Source: Chitinophaga filiformis
Lineage (GTDB): Bacteria; Bacteroidota; Bacteroidia; Chitinophagales; Chitinophagaceae
NCBI RefSeq assembly: GCF_023100805.1
Contig: NZ_CP095855.1
Location: 5,001,001 to 5,065,000 of the forward strand
Direction of reading: 5' to 3'
DNA: 64,000 bases
A program made the position numbers and the translations under genes. Positions 27,471-35,585 of this stretch are shown here, piece by piece (within the stretch, counting starts at the first letter, position 1; every line of letters starts with the position of its first letter). The notes below the pieces were generated by a model. The model was not told where the DNA came from. It saw nothing but the letters and a program-made list of their open reading frames with translations, and ran no database searches.

Positions 27471-29312
27471 TTATTTCACAAAAGAAAGTGTGATCTTTTT
27501 TCCGTTTTTCACTATCGTTACCCAATATACGCCCGATGACAGACCGGCTACATTGATGCTGTTACCGGACAGGCGGTTCCTGATCCTCATCCTGCCGCTT
27601 ATATCCGTTACCGTCACATCCGCGCCGCTCAGATCATCTGAAGTTTTCAGATACAACGTATTACCTACGGGGTTAGGATACAATACCAATCCCTTTATCG
27701 TATTCTTTCCTGCAGTAGCCGTCTGCGCAAGTGTTGATGCTGTTGGCGCAGCCCCGGTTGCAATGATCCGTAAAGAGCTTGTCAGATCATTGAAATTCTG
27801 ATTTACGAGACAGTTAAGATCAGTAGAAGTGGTTACGGAAGTTCCGCCGAAATTGTCGTGCTCATACAGTATTACCTGGTAGCCGCTGCTCACTTTCAGG
27901 GATGATATCGCATCGTTAGAAATGCCTCTTGCCTGCAGCTGTGTCAGCGTATAATTGCCTGCTTCCAGGCTGATTACATCGCCGGTATAATTGCAGTCTT
28001 TAAAGAAGCTGGCGCCCGCGGTGTAGTTAACAATAAGAGAGGAAACACTGTCATTCCAGGCGCCGCCGATCCAGGCACTGTTGCCGGACACCGTCCAGCT
28101 TTCTCCCTGGTAATTATCATTCTTAAACAACCTTACCTGGTAGCCGGCAGGAATTGCAAAAGCAGTAATGTCATTGTTGAGAATGCCTTTTGCCACCAGT
28201 GCATCTGTGTTATAGCTGCCTACTGTGAGGCCCCAGTAACTACCTCCGTAATTGATATCCTTGTAGAAATAGGATTGATCCAGCATAGCGGCTGCTTCTA
28301 TCACTTTCACACCACTCAGTTGTGTTGCGTAATCTGTACTGCCGGATGGTTGTTGCGACCATACAGTGCCTACCAGGTTGGTAGAAGGATTGATACCACT
28401 TGTCTTCAGGGTCTGCGCATTAAAGCGGATCGCTTCATTATAGCGCGCTCTTGTCTCTGCCGGTATATTGCCTTCACGTGCCAGCTGGGCAAGGTAACGG
28501 ATGAAGATACCCTTGAAAAGCCCACCATCGCCGCCGCCTGTTTCATCCGCAAAGAACATTCCGTTGGTACGTCTGCTGTTCATTGCATATTCAGCAGTTT
28601 TTACGGCATCATTCAGGTAGTTGACATCACCGGTTATTTTATACAGTTCCCAGCCTGCGCCAATGAAAGTACCCACGTTGTATGAGAAGATCCAGTCTTT
28701 GTTGGTAACCCCGGTATTCAGGTTGATATTATCCCATACAGCGCCTGTTACGGGGTCTACCAGGTGCGCTTTCATAAAGGAGTAGACATCCTTTATCAAT
28801 TGCAGATCGGCCGCCGAATTCGTAATACGGTACATCCTTGCTCCCAGGATGATTGCCGGGGCATTGCCGCAGGAATTCTTACATCCGGCACAGCCCTTGT
28901 TCCAGTCGATAGCGCCATTGCTGTAACCGCCCTTAATATCGTTCCAGAGCGTACTGGCTACATTGTAATAATCAGCATCGCCCGTTTCATACCAGGCGCG
29001 TAGCGTCGCGATACCCATCCATTCCATATCGTCGTAGAAATAGTTGATGTAGGTATTGCCATTGAAACTCCTGACACCCAGCAGCAATGATTTCATGCGT
29101 GTCTTATAGGTCTCGGAACGTGTGCGCATGTATCCATCCAGCAGTGCATCCACACCATGAGCGCACCACCAGTAATTTTCGTTGGGCACGCCGAAAGTGT
29201 TGTACATACTGGTCTGTAATGCTTCTGCTGTTGCATTGAAATTGGCAAGCTGGCCTGCGCTGTTGAACTGTAAGCACAGTACTAATACGGCCACCTGTAA
29301 AAGTGTTTTCAT
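27471..29312 (-). CDS. Secreted GH76 glycosidase with beta/gamma-crystallin modules and T9SS tail
   Basis: The 613-residue protein starts with a signal peptide (MKTLLQVAVLVLCLQF). Residues 22-345 form the GH76 alpha/alpha barrel, with the catalytic Asp pair in YFYDDMEWMG (D94, D95) and a Cys-rich loop CAGCKNSCG. GH76 enzymes cut alpha-1,6-mannan, e.g. of fungal walls. Residues about 350-530 hold four Greek-key motifs (such as YQVRLFKNDNYQGESW), i.e. two beta/gamma-crystallin modules that may bind calcium or polysaccharide. The last 75 residues, with YPNP and GVYWVTI, are a type A T9SS sorting domain, so export to the surface or medium is expected. I chose ATG 29312 because upstream codons give a poor signal peptide. 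Confidence 0.9.
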   Translation of the reverse strand: MKTLLQVAVLVLCLQFNSAGQLANFNATAEALQTSMYNTFGVPNENYWWCAHGVDALLDGYMRTRSETYKTRMKSLLLGVRSFNGNTYINYFYDDMEWMGIATLRAWYETGDADYYNVASTLWNDIKGGYSNGAIDWNKGCAGCKNSCGNAPAIILGARMYRITNSAADLQLIKDVYSFMKAHLVDPVTGAVWDNINLNTGVTNKDWIFSYNVGTFIGAGWELYKITGDVNYLNDAVKTAEYAMNSRRTNGMFFADETGGGDGGLFKGIFIRYLAQLAREGNIPAETRARYNEAIRFNAQTLKTSGINPSTNLVGTVWSQQPSGSTDYATQLSGVKVIEAAAMLDQSYFYKDINYGGSYWGLTVGSYNTDALVAKGILNNDITAFAIPAGYQVRLFKNDNYQGESWTVSGNSAWIGGAWNDSVSSLIVNYTAGASFFKDCNYTGDVISLEAGNYTLTQLQARGISNDAISSLKVSSGYQVILYEHDNFGGTSVTTSTDLNCLVNQNFNDLTSSLRIIATGAAPTASTLAQTATAGKNTIKGLVLYPNPVGNTLYLKTSDDLSGADVTVTDISGRMRIRNRLSGNSINVAGLSSGVYWVTIVKNGKKITLSFVK

Positions 29313-29847
29313 GTTTAAATGGTTTTGAATTTTGAAGGATGAGGAATGAATATCAACGTGGTTGAGCAATCAGACATTGATCTGTTGCGAAATAGTAAAA
29401 CAGCATGAACCGTATGCAAATGCATAGGCGTCCAAAGGTGCATGCCTGTGCATAAGGGCGCCGGTCATCAGGCTGCTGTCTATTCCAAACAGGACCTGAC
29501 AGTAACGTGGCTCAGTCATACTGCCTGGAATAACAGTACCAGGCAGGAAATATGGATACGATCATACCTGCCAGAGAGAGGGCGCTGGTATAATGAGGCC
29601 ATTGACCTTAGGGGCCATTGCTGACTGACTGATTGTAACTGGAGGGGAAGGGAGACCTTGCTAAGGTATGTGTCCTTACATGGATCATAACCGCTTTGCA
29701 TGGCAAAACCGGTATACAGGTTAGCAGATGTTTCATTTTAAGGGTTTTATGTAATAAACACAATGAACCCTGGATGAACTACAGCGTACTAAAAGTATTT
29801 AAATGTTTTAAATAAAGCAAGGGGCTAACAATAAAAGTCTGTTCCGC
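29313..29847. other. Intergenic region, no gene seen
   Basis: About 535 bases between the GH76 start and the MarR-GNAT stop. Short open frames on both strands have atypical composition and no recognisable motif. The right part (29740-29840) is A/T-rich. A 42-residue minus-strand frame from an ATG near 29737 begins like a signal peptide, but there is no support for translation. Confidence 0.4.
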
Positions 29848-30783
29848 TTAGATCAGATCTATCTCATAGCGTTCTTCCGTCAGCTGCAGTCCCCACATCG
29901 GCATATGTTTCTCGCCCGACTTGCGGAAGCCATTCTTCTTAAACAAGGTCGTTGCTGCCACCTGCTGGGCGGTGGTGATGAGGTAGATCTTCTGGAACAG
30001 CTTCTCTTTTGCTGCATTGATGGCTTCTGTGAGCAGGCGCTGCCCGATACCGAGCCCGCGGTAATCAGGATGTACCAGGAACCAGCGCATCTGCGTAGCA
30101 TAGCGGGAGTGCCCCAGTACGGCGATGGAACCGATGATCTGGTTGCCATGCATGGCCAGGAACACCTGGTCTTTGGATGAGTTATAAGCTTCCAGGAATT
30201 CGTAGAAGGTCTTGCAGATATGCGTCTCGTATTCGAGGTTATATCCGGCTTCCTTAGCATAGAGGGAGCCGTGCATATGCATGATAAAGCCGGCATCGCC
30301 CGGTTGGAGGTCGCGCCTGTAGGTAATATCATCTGCAGAGATCCTGGCATCATCAGAGAGGATATGCCTTACCGTTTTCATAGCACCGGCCAGGGCCAGT
30401 TGCTGTTCTGTACCCAGGGGTTCCAGCAGTTGGGATATCTGCTGTGCAGAGCCTTCTTCCAGTATCTCCAGCAATTTGCGTCCTTTGGGGGTCAGCTGCA
30501 GATACCAGGTACGGCCATCCATGGTGGATTTACGCTTGGAAATAAGCTGATTTGTTTCAAAGGTCTTCAGGATGCGGCTGAGATATCCGCCGTCTATACC
30601 CAGGTTTGCAATCAGTCTGCCCGCAGTGCATTGATCTTCTTCCTCCCTTAACTTTACCAGCACACGTAAAGCTGATAATGATAGATTATTGTCCGCTAAG
30701 TGCCTGTTTAACAATTCCGCCAGGCTGTTGTAATAATTATTGAATTCACTAACCTCCCGCACCACTTCTGGATTCACTGACAT
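29848..30783 (-). CDS. MarR-type regulator fused to a GNAT acetyltransferase
   Basis: This 311-residue protein joins an N-terminal winged-helix MarR domain (about 1-135; recognition part GGYLSRILKTFETNQLISKR, wing DGRTWYLQLT) to a C-terminal GNAT domain (about 150-305) with the acetyl-CoA loop DYRGLGIGQRLL. Such fusions are known in several phyla and are taken to couple ligand or DNA sensing to acetylation of a small molecule or protein. The acceptor is unknown. ATG 30783 is preferred to the TTG at 30831. It is transcribed alone. Confidence 0.9.
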   Translation of the reverse strand: MSVNPEVVREVSEFNNYYNSLAELLNRHLADNNLSLSALRVLVKLREEEDQCTAGRLIANLGIDGGYLSRILKTFETNQLISKRKSTMDGRTWYLQLTPKGRKLLEILEEGSAQQISQLLEPLGTEQQLALAGAMKTVRHILSDDARISADDITYRRDLQPGDAGFIMHMHGSLYAKEAGYNLEYETHICKTFYEFLEAYNSSKDQVFLAMHGNQIIGSIAVLGHSRYATQMRWFLVHPDYRGLGIGQRLLTEAINAAKEKLFQKIYLITTAQQVAATTLFKKNGFRKSGEKHMPMWGLQLTEERYEIDLI

Positions 30784-30892
30784 GTCCCTAAAATTTTCCG
30801 CAAATGTTAAAAATCTGTTTGACAAAAGCAATTAAAAAACTGCGGCATTTACCCACACTGGATAAATGCCGCAGTTAAAATATTCACATTCT

Positions 30893-31348
30893 TTACTTTA
30901 CAGTAGCGCGTACCGCAGTTACTTCCGCCGCGGAAACGGTGCTGGCCTTGTTGCCGAAGCTATTCCGGACATAAGACAGTATATCGGCGATCTCCTGGTC
31001 TTTCAGGGCCGCCTGTGAAGGCATCGGGTTGGAATAATATTCCCCGTTGATCTCTACGTCTTCGTTTAGTCCGTTCAGTAATATCCCGATCAATCTTGTC
31101 TTGTCGCCCAGTACATACTCCGTCTTTACCAGGGGCGGATTCATACGGGGTACGCCTGTTCCGTTTTCCTGGTGACAGGAGATGCAGTACTGTTTATAAA
31201 GTAGCTTCCCTCTTGCTATCTGGGCTGTACCAACGCCGGTGGTATGTTTGGCGGCTGCCGGTTTTGCCGGAGCCGGTTTCTTCGCCTGTGCATTCGCTAA
31301 CAATACACCGAGCATCAATGGCATTGCTGCCAGTATCCATTTTCTCAT
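30893..31348 (-). CDS. Class I cytochrome c
   Basis: This 151-residue exported protein has a signal peptide (1-21), a Lys/Pro/Ala spacer and one cytochrome c domain. The heme site is CISCH (C55, C58, H59), and a Met in NPMPSQAAL is the likely sixth ligand. It begins 2 bases after the stop of the PQQ-type sugar dehydrogenase, so the two are translationally coupled, and it probably takes electrons from that enzyme in the periplasm. Confidence 0.92.
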   Translation of the reverse strand: MRKWILAAMPLMLGVLLANAQAKKPAPAKPAAAKHTTGVGTAQIARGKLLYKQYCISCHQENGTGVPRMNPPLVKTEYVLGDKTRLIGILLNGLNEDVEINGEYYSNPMPSQAALKDQEIADILSYVRNSFGNKASTVSAAEVTAVRATVK

Positions 31349-31350
31349 GT

Positions 31351-32652
31351 CTATTTGGTCTTATATACGATCCTGTAAACAGTTCCTTTCACATCATCGG
31401 TCACATACAGTGAACCATCCGGTCCCTGTGCCAGTCCGCAAGGACGGTGTACCGCGTCGCCGGGCGATTTTACCGGGCCGGGACCTGCAAATCCATCTGC
31501 AAATACTTCCCACTTACCGGCAGGTTTACCATCTTTAAAGGGCACGAATACCACAAAGAAACCAGCCTGGTTCTCAGGAGAGCGGTTCCATGACCCGTGG
31601 AAGGCCACAAAAGCCCCGTTACGGTACTTTTCGGGGAACTGGCTACCTGTATAGAACAGTAGGCCATTAGGCGCCATATGGGCAGGAAAAGCCACTACAG
31701 GCTCCTCTATATTGCCGCTACCGGTCTTTTTACCATCGCCACCATATTCAGGCGCCAGCATCTTCTTATGCTGGAAGGGATCGTAATAAATATATGGCCA
31801 GCCGCAGTCGGAACCCTGTTTCAGGGCATACATACATTCTGCCGGCAGGTCGGCCGATTGTTTCTCTGTGTACAGATCCGGGAACAGGTCATGCAGCTGG
31901 TCGCGGCCATGCTGCATCACGAACAGCTGGTTGAGCGATTTATTCCAGTCAAGCCCCACCACGTTCCTCAGACCGGTAGCATAGCGTACGCCATCGCCAT
32001 AGGTCTGGTTCTGTTTGTCGGCCTTGAACTGCCAGATGCCGGCCGCGGAATCAAGTATCGGGCATGGTTGCATGCCCAGTGAACCGGCTGTTCTGTCTTT
32101 CGTCTGGCAGGAGTTGGAATATGCCCCGATATTAACGTAGATATTACCGTTGTCGTCCAGCACGATCGACTTTGATTCATGCTGTCTGCGGTTGATGAGG
32201 CCAGTCACCACGGTTTGCGGATGTTCAGGATCGATCACCTGTTGTTGCGCATCCAGTTTATAGCGGTAAATGTCTTCGTTGGAAGTAGCATACAGGTAAT
32301 CCCCTTTCACATAGATCCCTGTACCGCCATAGGCGCCAAAGCCGGTCTTCTTGTCGATCTTACCGTCGCCATTGGAGTCCTGGAGATAAAGTATGCCATT
32401 GTTGTTCTTGGCCCTGTCCAGTTTGATGTAGATACCTCCGTTGCTCGTTACAGCGATATGACGGGCCCTGCCCAGGCTGTCTGCTACTTTTAAAGCGCCG
32501 AAACCGGCAGGTAATTTCAATCCGGCATTGTTAGCATCCGGTTTAACATCAGTGGCGCCCGGCTTGCCCGGACCGCCGGCAAATACGGAAGTGGTAATGG
32601 CTGTCATTGCCAGGGCAAGGATCAGACATCCCTTTGTCTTTTGCATCAGCAT
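31351..32652 (-). CDS. PQQ-dependent sugar dehydrogenase-like beta-propeller
   Basis: The protein (about 433 residues) has a signal peptide and a six-bladed propeller of the soluble glucose/sorbosone dehydrogenase family. Typical blades carry GIYVKGDYLYATSNEDIYRY and LRNVVGLDWN, and the C-terminus has HRPCGLAQGPDGSLYVTDD. The likely activity is oxidation of a sugar or related alcohol with PQQ in the periplasm, passing electrons to the co-transcribed cytochrome c. No pqq biosynthesis genes lie nearby. ATG starts at 32652 or 32646 fit the signal peptide better than the start at 32682. Confidence 0.88.
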   Translation of the reverse strand: MLMQKTKGCLILALAMTAITTSVFAGGPGKPGATDVKPDANNAGLKLPAGFGALKVADSLGRARHIAVTSNGGIYIKLDRAKNNNGILYLQDSNGDGKIDKKTGFGAYGGTGIYVKGDYLYATSNEDIYRYKLDAQQQVIDPEHPQTVVTGLINRRQHESKSIVLDDNGNIYVNIGAYSNSCQTKDRTAGSLGMQPCPILDSAAGIWQFKADKQNQTYGDGVRYATGLRNVVGLDWNKSLNQLFVMQHGRDQLHDLFPDLYTEKQSADLPAECMYALKQGSDCGWPYIYYDPFQHKKMLAPEYGGDGKKTGSGNIEEPVVAFPAHMAPNGLLFYTGSQFPEKYRNGAFVAFHGSWNRSPENQAGFFVVFVPFKDGKPAGKWEVFADGFAGPGPVKSPGDAVHRPCGLAQGPDGSLYVTDDVKGTVYRIVYKTK

Positions 32653-32766
32653 ATGGTAATTGGGTTTTATGAATAAAGCCACGGGAAAATTACGAAAACA
32701 AACAGGGAAACCTGGCAGGAATTCTATGAAAGGTTGATTTAGCTTACTATTTTTTAAGATGGTTGC

Positions 32767-32774
32767 TATATTTG
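32767..32774 (+). promoter_or_regulatory. -7 promoter box of the Crp-like gene
   Basis: TATATTTG matches TAnnTTTG exactly. It lies inside the longest possible reading frame of the Crp-like gene (from 32759) and 21 bases before the ATG at 32795, which favours the later start. Confidence 0.6.
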
Positions 32775-32794
32775 TTTCTGAAGAAACCAGTCTT

Positions 32795-33397
32795 ATGCTT
32801 GCTACGCCGCCACTGCCTGAGCTACATCAGCTTATTTTACATCATGTTCAGAAACGGATCCGTCTTTCTCCGGAAGAACAGGAACATTTCTGCAGCTTCC
32901 TCACATTGCGCAAGCTGCTGCCAAGGCAGTACCTGCTGCAACAAGGGGAAATATGCAAGTACGAGAGCTACGTCTGTTCCGGTTTTCTCCGCTCCTTTTA
33001 TGTAGATGATAAGGGCGATGAGCATACCCTTCACTTCGCCATGGAAGACTGGTGGATCAGCGATGCCGGCAGCTTCATTCATCAGGTCCCTTCCCGGATC
33101 AATATTATTGCACAGGAGGCAACTGTCGTGCTGCAGATAGACAGGAAGGGGATGGATCAGCTTTTCACGGAGATCCCGGCATTTGAAAAGTTCTGGCGCA
33201 TATTAAATCAGCAGGCAATGATCGCACAGGATCAGCGCATTTTAAATGCAATATCTATGACAGGCGCTGAACGGTATGAAGCGCTGATAAAGAAATATCC
33301 CACGCTTGAACAAAGGTTGCCGCAGAAGCATATTGCGTCATTTCTGGGGATTACGCCGGTGTTTCTGAGCCAGATCAGAAAGGGCGGGAAGAGGTGA
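32795..33397 (+). CDS. Crp/Fnr-family transcriptional regulator
   Basis: The 200-residue regulator has a cyclic-nucleotide-binding-type beta-roll (about 20-120) and a C-terminal helix-turn-helix (about 165-198, LPQKHIASFLGITPVFLSQI). The canonical cAMP-binding Arg/Ser pair is not obvious and no Fnr cysteine cluster is present, so the effector is unknown, as for many Bacteroidota members of this group. I chose ATG 32795 because a perfect -7 box overlaps the longer frame. It is divergent from the sugar dehydrogenase/cytochrome operon, which it may control. Confidence 0.85.
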   Translation: MLATPPLPELHQLILHHVQKRIRLSPEEQEHFCSFLTLRKLLPRQYLLQQGEICKYESYVCSGFLRSFYVDDKGDEHTLHFAMEDWWISDAGSFIHQVPSRINIIAQEATVVLQIDRKGMDQLFTEIPAFEKFWRILNQQAMIAQDQRILNAISMTGAERYEALIKKYPTLEQRLPQKHIASFLGITPVFLSQIRKGGKR

Positions 33398-33401
33398 TGG
33401 C

Positions 33402-33884
33402 TCAAATATCTTCCTTAACCGGCGATAATGACAACAGTTTATCTTTAACAGTACCAAGCCCGGTTAAAACCCCATGATGATCCTCTGTCAGCAGCCATTC
33501 ATATTTCTTTGACACCAGGTAATACTCGAAATGATGGAACTGGCCGATGATCTGTTGGATAGATTCAACCGTCCCCTCAAACAACCACAATTTTGCACGA
33601 TCTCCTTTGGGCGCACCCGCTACAAACCAAACCTTTTCATTTTTGTCAATTATATTATTCAAATGCCTCCATGCGTCGTCTTGTGGAAACGACAAAGAAA
33701 TACTGTCTTTTCTTAGGTTTTCCCACCACCAGTTAAACCTGGTATTTGTATTTTCCCGTATAATGAACCGGGATTCAATTTTCTTAAATATTTCCGGCCA
33801 GTCATAAATACCAACACTATCAAAGTGTCCAGCGGGGATACCCAGCTTCCTGGCTACGGCTAGTATTGCTGACTTGAAATCCAT
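33402..33884 (-). CDS. DUF6756-like protein, function unknown
   Basis: This 160-residue soluble protein has no signal peptide. Aromatic-rich segments (RFNWWWENLR, HHFEYYLVSKKYEWLL, TEDHHGVLTGLG) match my memory of the DUF6756 family, but that is not verified. Such proteins are often found as lone immunity-like or housekeeping small proteins; nothing here decides. It converges with the Crp-like gene, the two stop codons being 4 bases apart. Confidence 0.6.
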   Translation of the reverse strand: MDFKSAILAVARKLGIPAGHFDSVGIYDWPEIFKKIESRFIIRENTNTRFNWWWENLRKDSISLSFPQDDAWRHLNNIIDKNEKVWFVAGAPKGDRAKLWLFEGTVESIQQIIGQFHHFEYYLVSKKYEWLLTEDHHGVLTGLGTVKDKLLSLSPVKEDI

Positions 33885-34029
33885 ACATCAAAATACCAAA
33901 GGTACTAAAAGAACATTTCAAACGCTGTCATGCCTTATTTCTATTAAACAATTTTAACCCCAAATATTAAATTAGTTATACGTCCATCTCCTCACCTCCA
34001 TCTGATCTTTGTGTTCTAATAAATGATCT

Positions 34030-35295
34030 ATGAGCACAAATAAAGACATACTCTTCGAGCCAACAAAATTAGGAACCCATACACTCAAAAACAGATTCAC
34101 CGTAGCTCCCATGACGCGCAGAAGCGCAACTGCCAATGGCGTTCCTACAGCCGAAATGGCTGACTATTACTCGGCATTCGTCAAAGGCGGCTTCAGTCTT
34201 GTCATCACCGAAGGCACCTATACAGACGATCTTTTCAGCAAAACCGACAATCATCAGCCAGGCCTCGTCACCCATGAGCAGGTAGAAGGCTGGAAAAAGG
34301 TAACAGAAAAAGTACATCAGGCAGATCCCAATGCGCTCATTATCCTCCAGTTAATGCACGGAGGCGCATTATCCCAGCATACTGATAAAACGATCGCTCC
34401 TTCCGCCATACAGCCCAAGGGCCTCCGGAATACCGAACCCGGAGATCTGACAGGCCCCTTCCCTATTCCGGCTGCCATGGGTAAAAAGGAGTTGCAGGAG
34501 GTGAAAGACGGATTTGTACAAACGGCCATCAGGGCACTAATAGCCGGATTTGACGGCGTAGAGATACACGCCGCCAATGGTTACCTGCTGGATCAGTTTA
34601 TCACCCCGCACACAAATACCAGGGAAGATGAATATGGAGGCAGCTATCAGAACAGGCTAAGGTTCCCGATGGAGGTATTTACAGCCATCAGGAATGCTGT
34701 TCCTAAAGATTTCATCGTTGGTATACGTTTATCGGAAAGTAAAGTGAACGATCTCACCTACAGGTGGCCCGGCGGCGCAGACGCGGCCAGGGAGATATTC
34801 AACATCCTGAAAGAAGTGGACCTCAGCTATATCCACATCGCATCCGAAGGCGGGAACTGGGCAAGGGAATCACTATATGACAATGGAACATCTTCCAATG
34901 GTCTCGCCAAACAGATAACGGGGAAACCAGTTATTGTAAACGGTGGTATGCACGATACCATACTTGCCACAAAGCTGCTGTCCAATCAGGAAGCAGATCT
35001 TATATCCATCGGCAGATTCGCGATCACTAATCCTGATCTCCCGGAAAAAATAAAGAATGGAGCACTACTGGCCCCATTCTTTAAAGACTTGATCAGGGAT
35101 AGCCTGACCTTAGCCCACACAAAGGAGATGCTAAAGGTATACGCAGAGACGGCTATAACAACAGTTGCGACAACAGCTACAGCTGCAACACCAAAGGCTA
35201 CAGCAACAACGGCTACAAAAATAGCCAATGCACCGGCTGATACGACCGCTGATGCAACCGCTTCAACCACACCTGCAGCTACCTCCATTATCTGA
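34030..35295 (+). CDS. Old-yellow-enzyme family NADH:flavin oxidoreductase with unusual tail
   Basis: Residues 1-365 form an FMN TIM barrel of the OYE family: GTHTLKNRFTVAPMTR at the start, GVEIHAANGYLLDQF with the substrate-binding His-Asn pair replaced by His-Ala-Ala-Asn as in many relatives, and VNGGM and SIGRFAITNPDL for FMN phosphate. The enzyme probably reduces alpha,beta-unsaturated carbonyls. The last 50 or so residues are an Ala/Thr-rich low-complexity tail (TTVATTATAATPKATA and on) not normal for the family. A divergent-looking A/T-rich leader precedes it. Confidence 0.9.
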   Translation: MSTNKDILFEPTKLGTHTLKNRFTVAPMTRRSATANGVPTAEMADYYSAFVKGGFSLVITEGTYTDDLFSKTDNHQPGLVTHEQVEGWKKVTEKVHQADPNALIILQLMHGGALSQHTDKTIAPSAIQPKGLRNTEPGDLTGPFPIPAAMGKKELQEVKDGFVQTAIRALIAGFDGVEIHAANGYLLDQFITPHTNTREDEYGGSYQNRLRFPMEVFTAIRNAVPKDFIVGIRLSESKVNDLTYRWPGGADAAREIFNILKEVDLSYIHIASEGGNWARESLYDNGTSSNGLAKQITGKPVIVNGGMHDTILATKLLSNQEADLISIGRFAITNPDLPEKIKNGALLAPFFKDLIRDSLTLAHTKEMLKVYAETAITTVATTATAATPKATATTATKIANAPADTTADATASTTPAATSII

Positions 35296-35326
35296 GGCCG
35301 GATAGCGCCAGTTGAGTAGGCGTAGG

Positions 35327-35459
35327 AGGAAGTACTGTACAGTGCCGTCGGGACGCGTGATACGATTGACAAAGCCAGATAACTATGCAATCCCGACACG
35401 CATTACACCGCTTCATCAAGGTACTGAAGAGCGTTCCGCAGCACCGTATAGTACTTCCT
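35327..35459 (+). repeat. Inverted-repeat element E
   Basis: Arms AGGAAGTACTGTACAGTGCC (35327-) and the complement at 35431-35459 pair with several mismatches over about 29 bases, around a centre containing GATTGACAAAGCCAGATAA. It lies in the 290-base gap between convergent genes. The GGAAGTA ends and the TTGACAAAGC core recur in elements A and B at 42.2-42.6 kb. Confidence 0.7.
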
Positions 35460-35585
35460 GCGGATGCCGCCCCGGCGAAGCGGCTTCGCGCTAATCAACA
35501 AGCGCCAAACTACCAGGCGAGACAAGCGGTCTACTACCAATTGATTAAACAAAGCAAACTTTCAGGCGACACAACCAACAGAAAA

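Noticed and set aside
29442..29740. Short frames in the gap after the MarR-GNAT gene
   Set aside because: Composition and codon use differ from genes of the window, and no start or motif is convincing.
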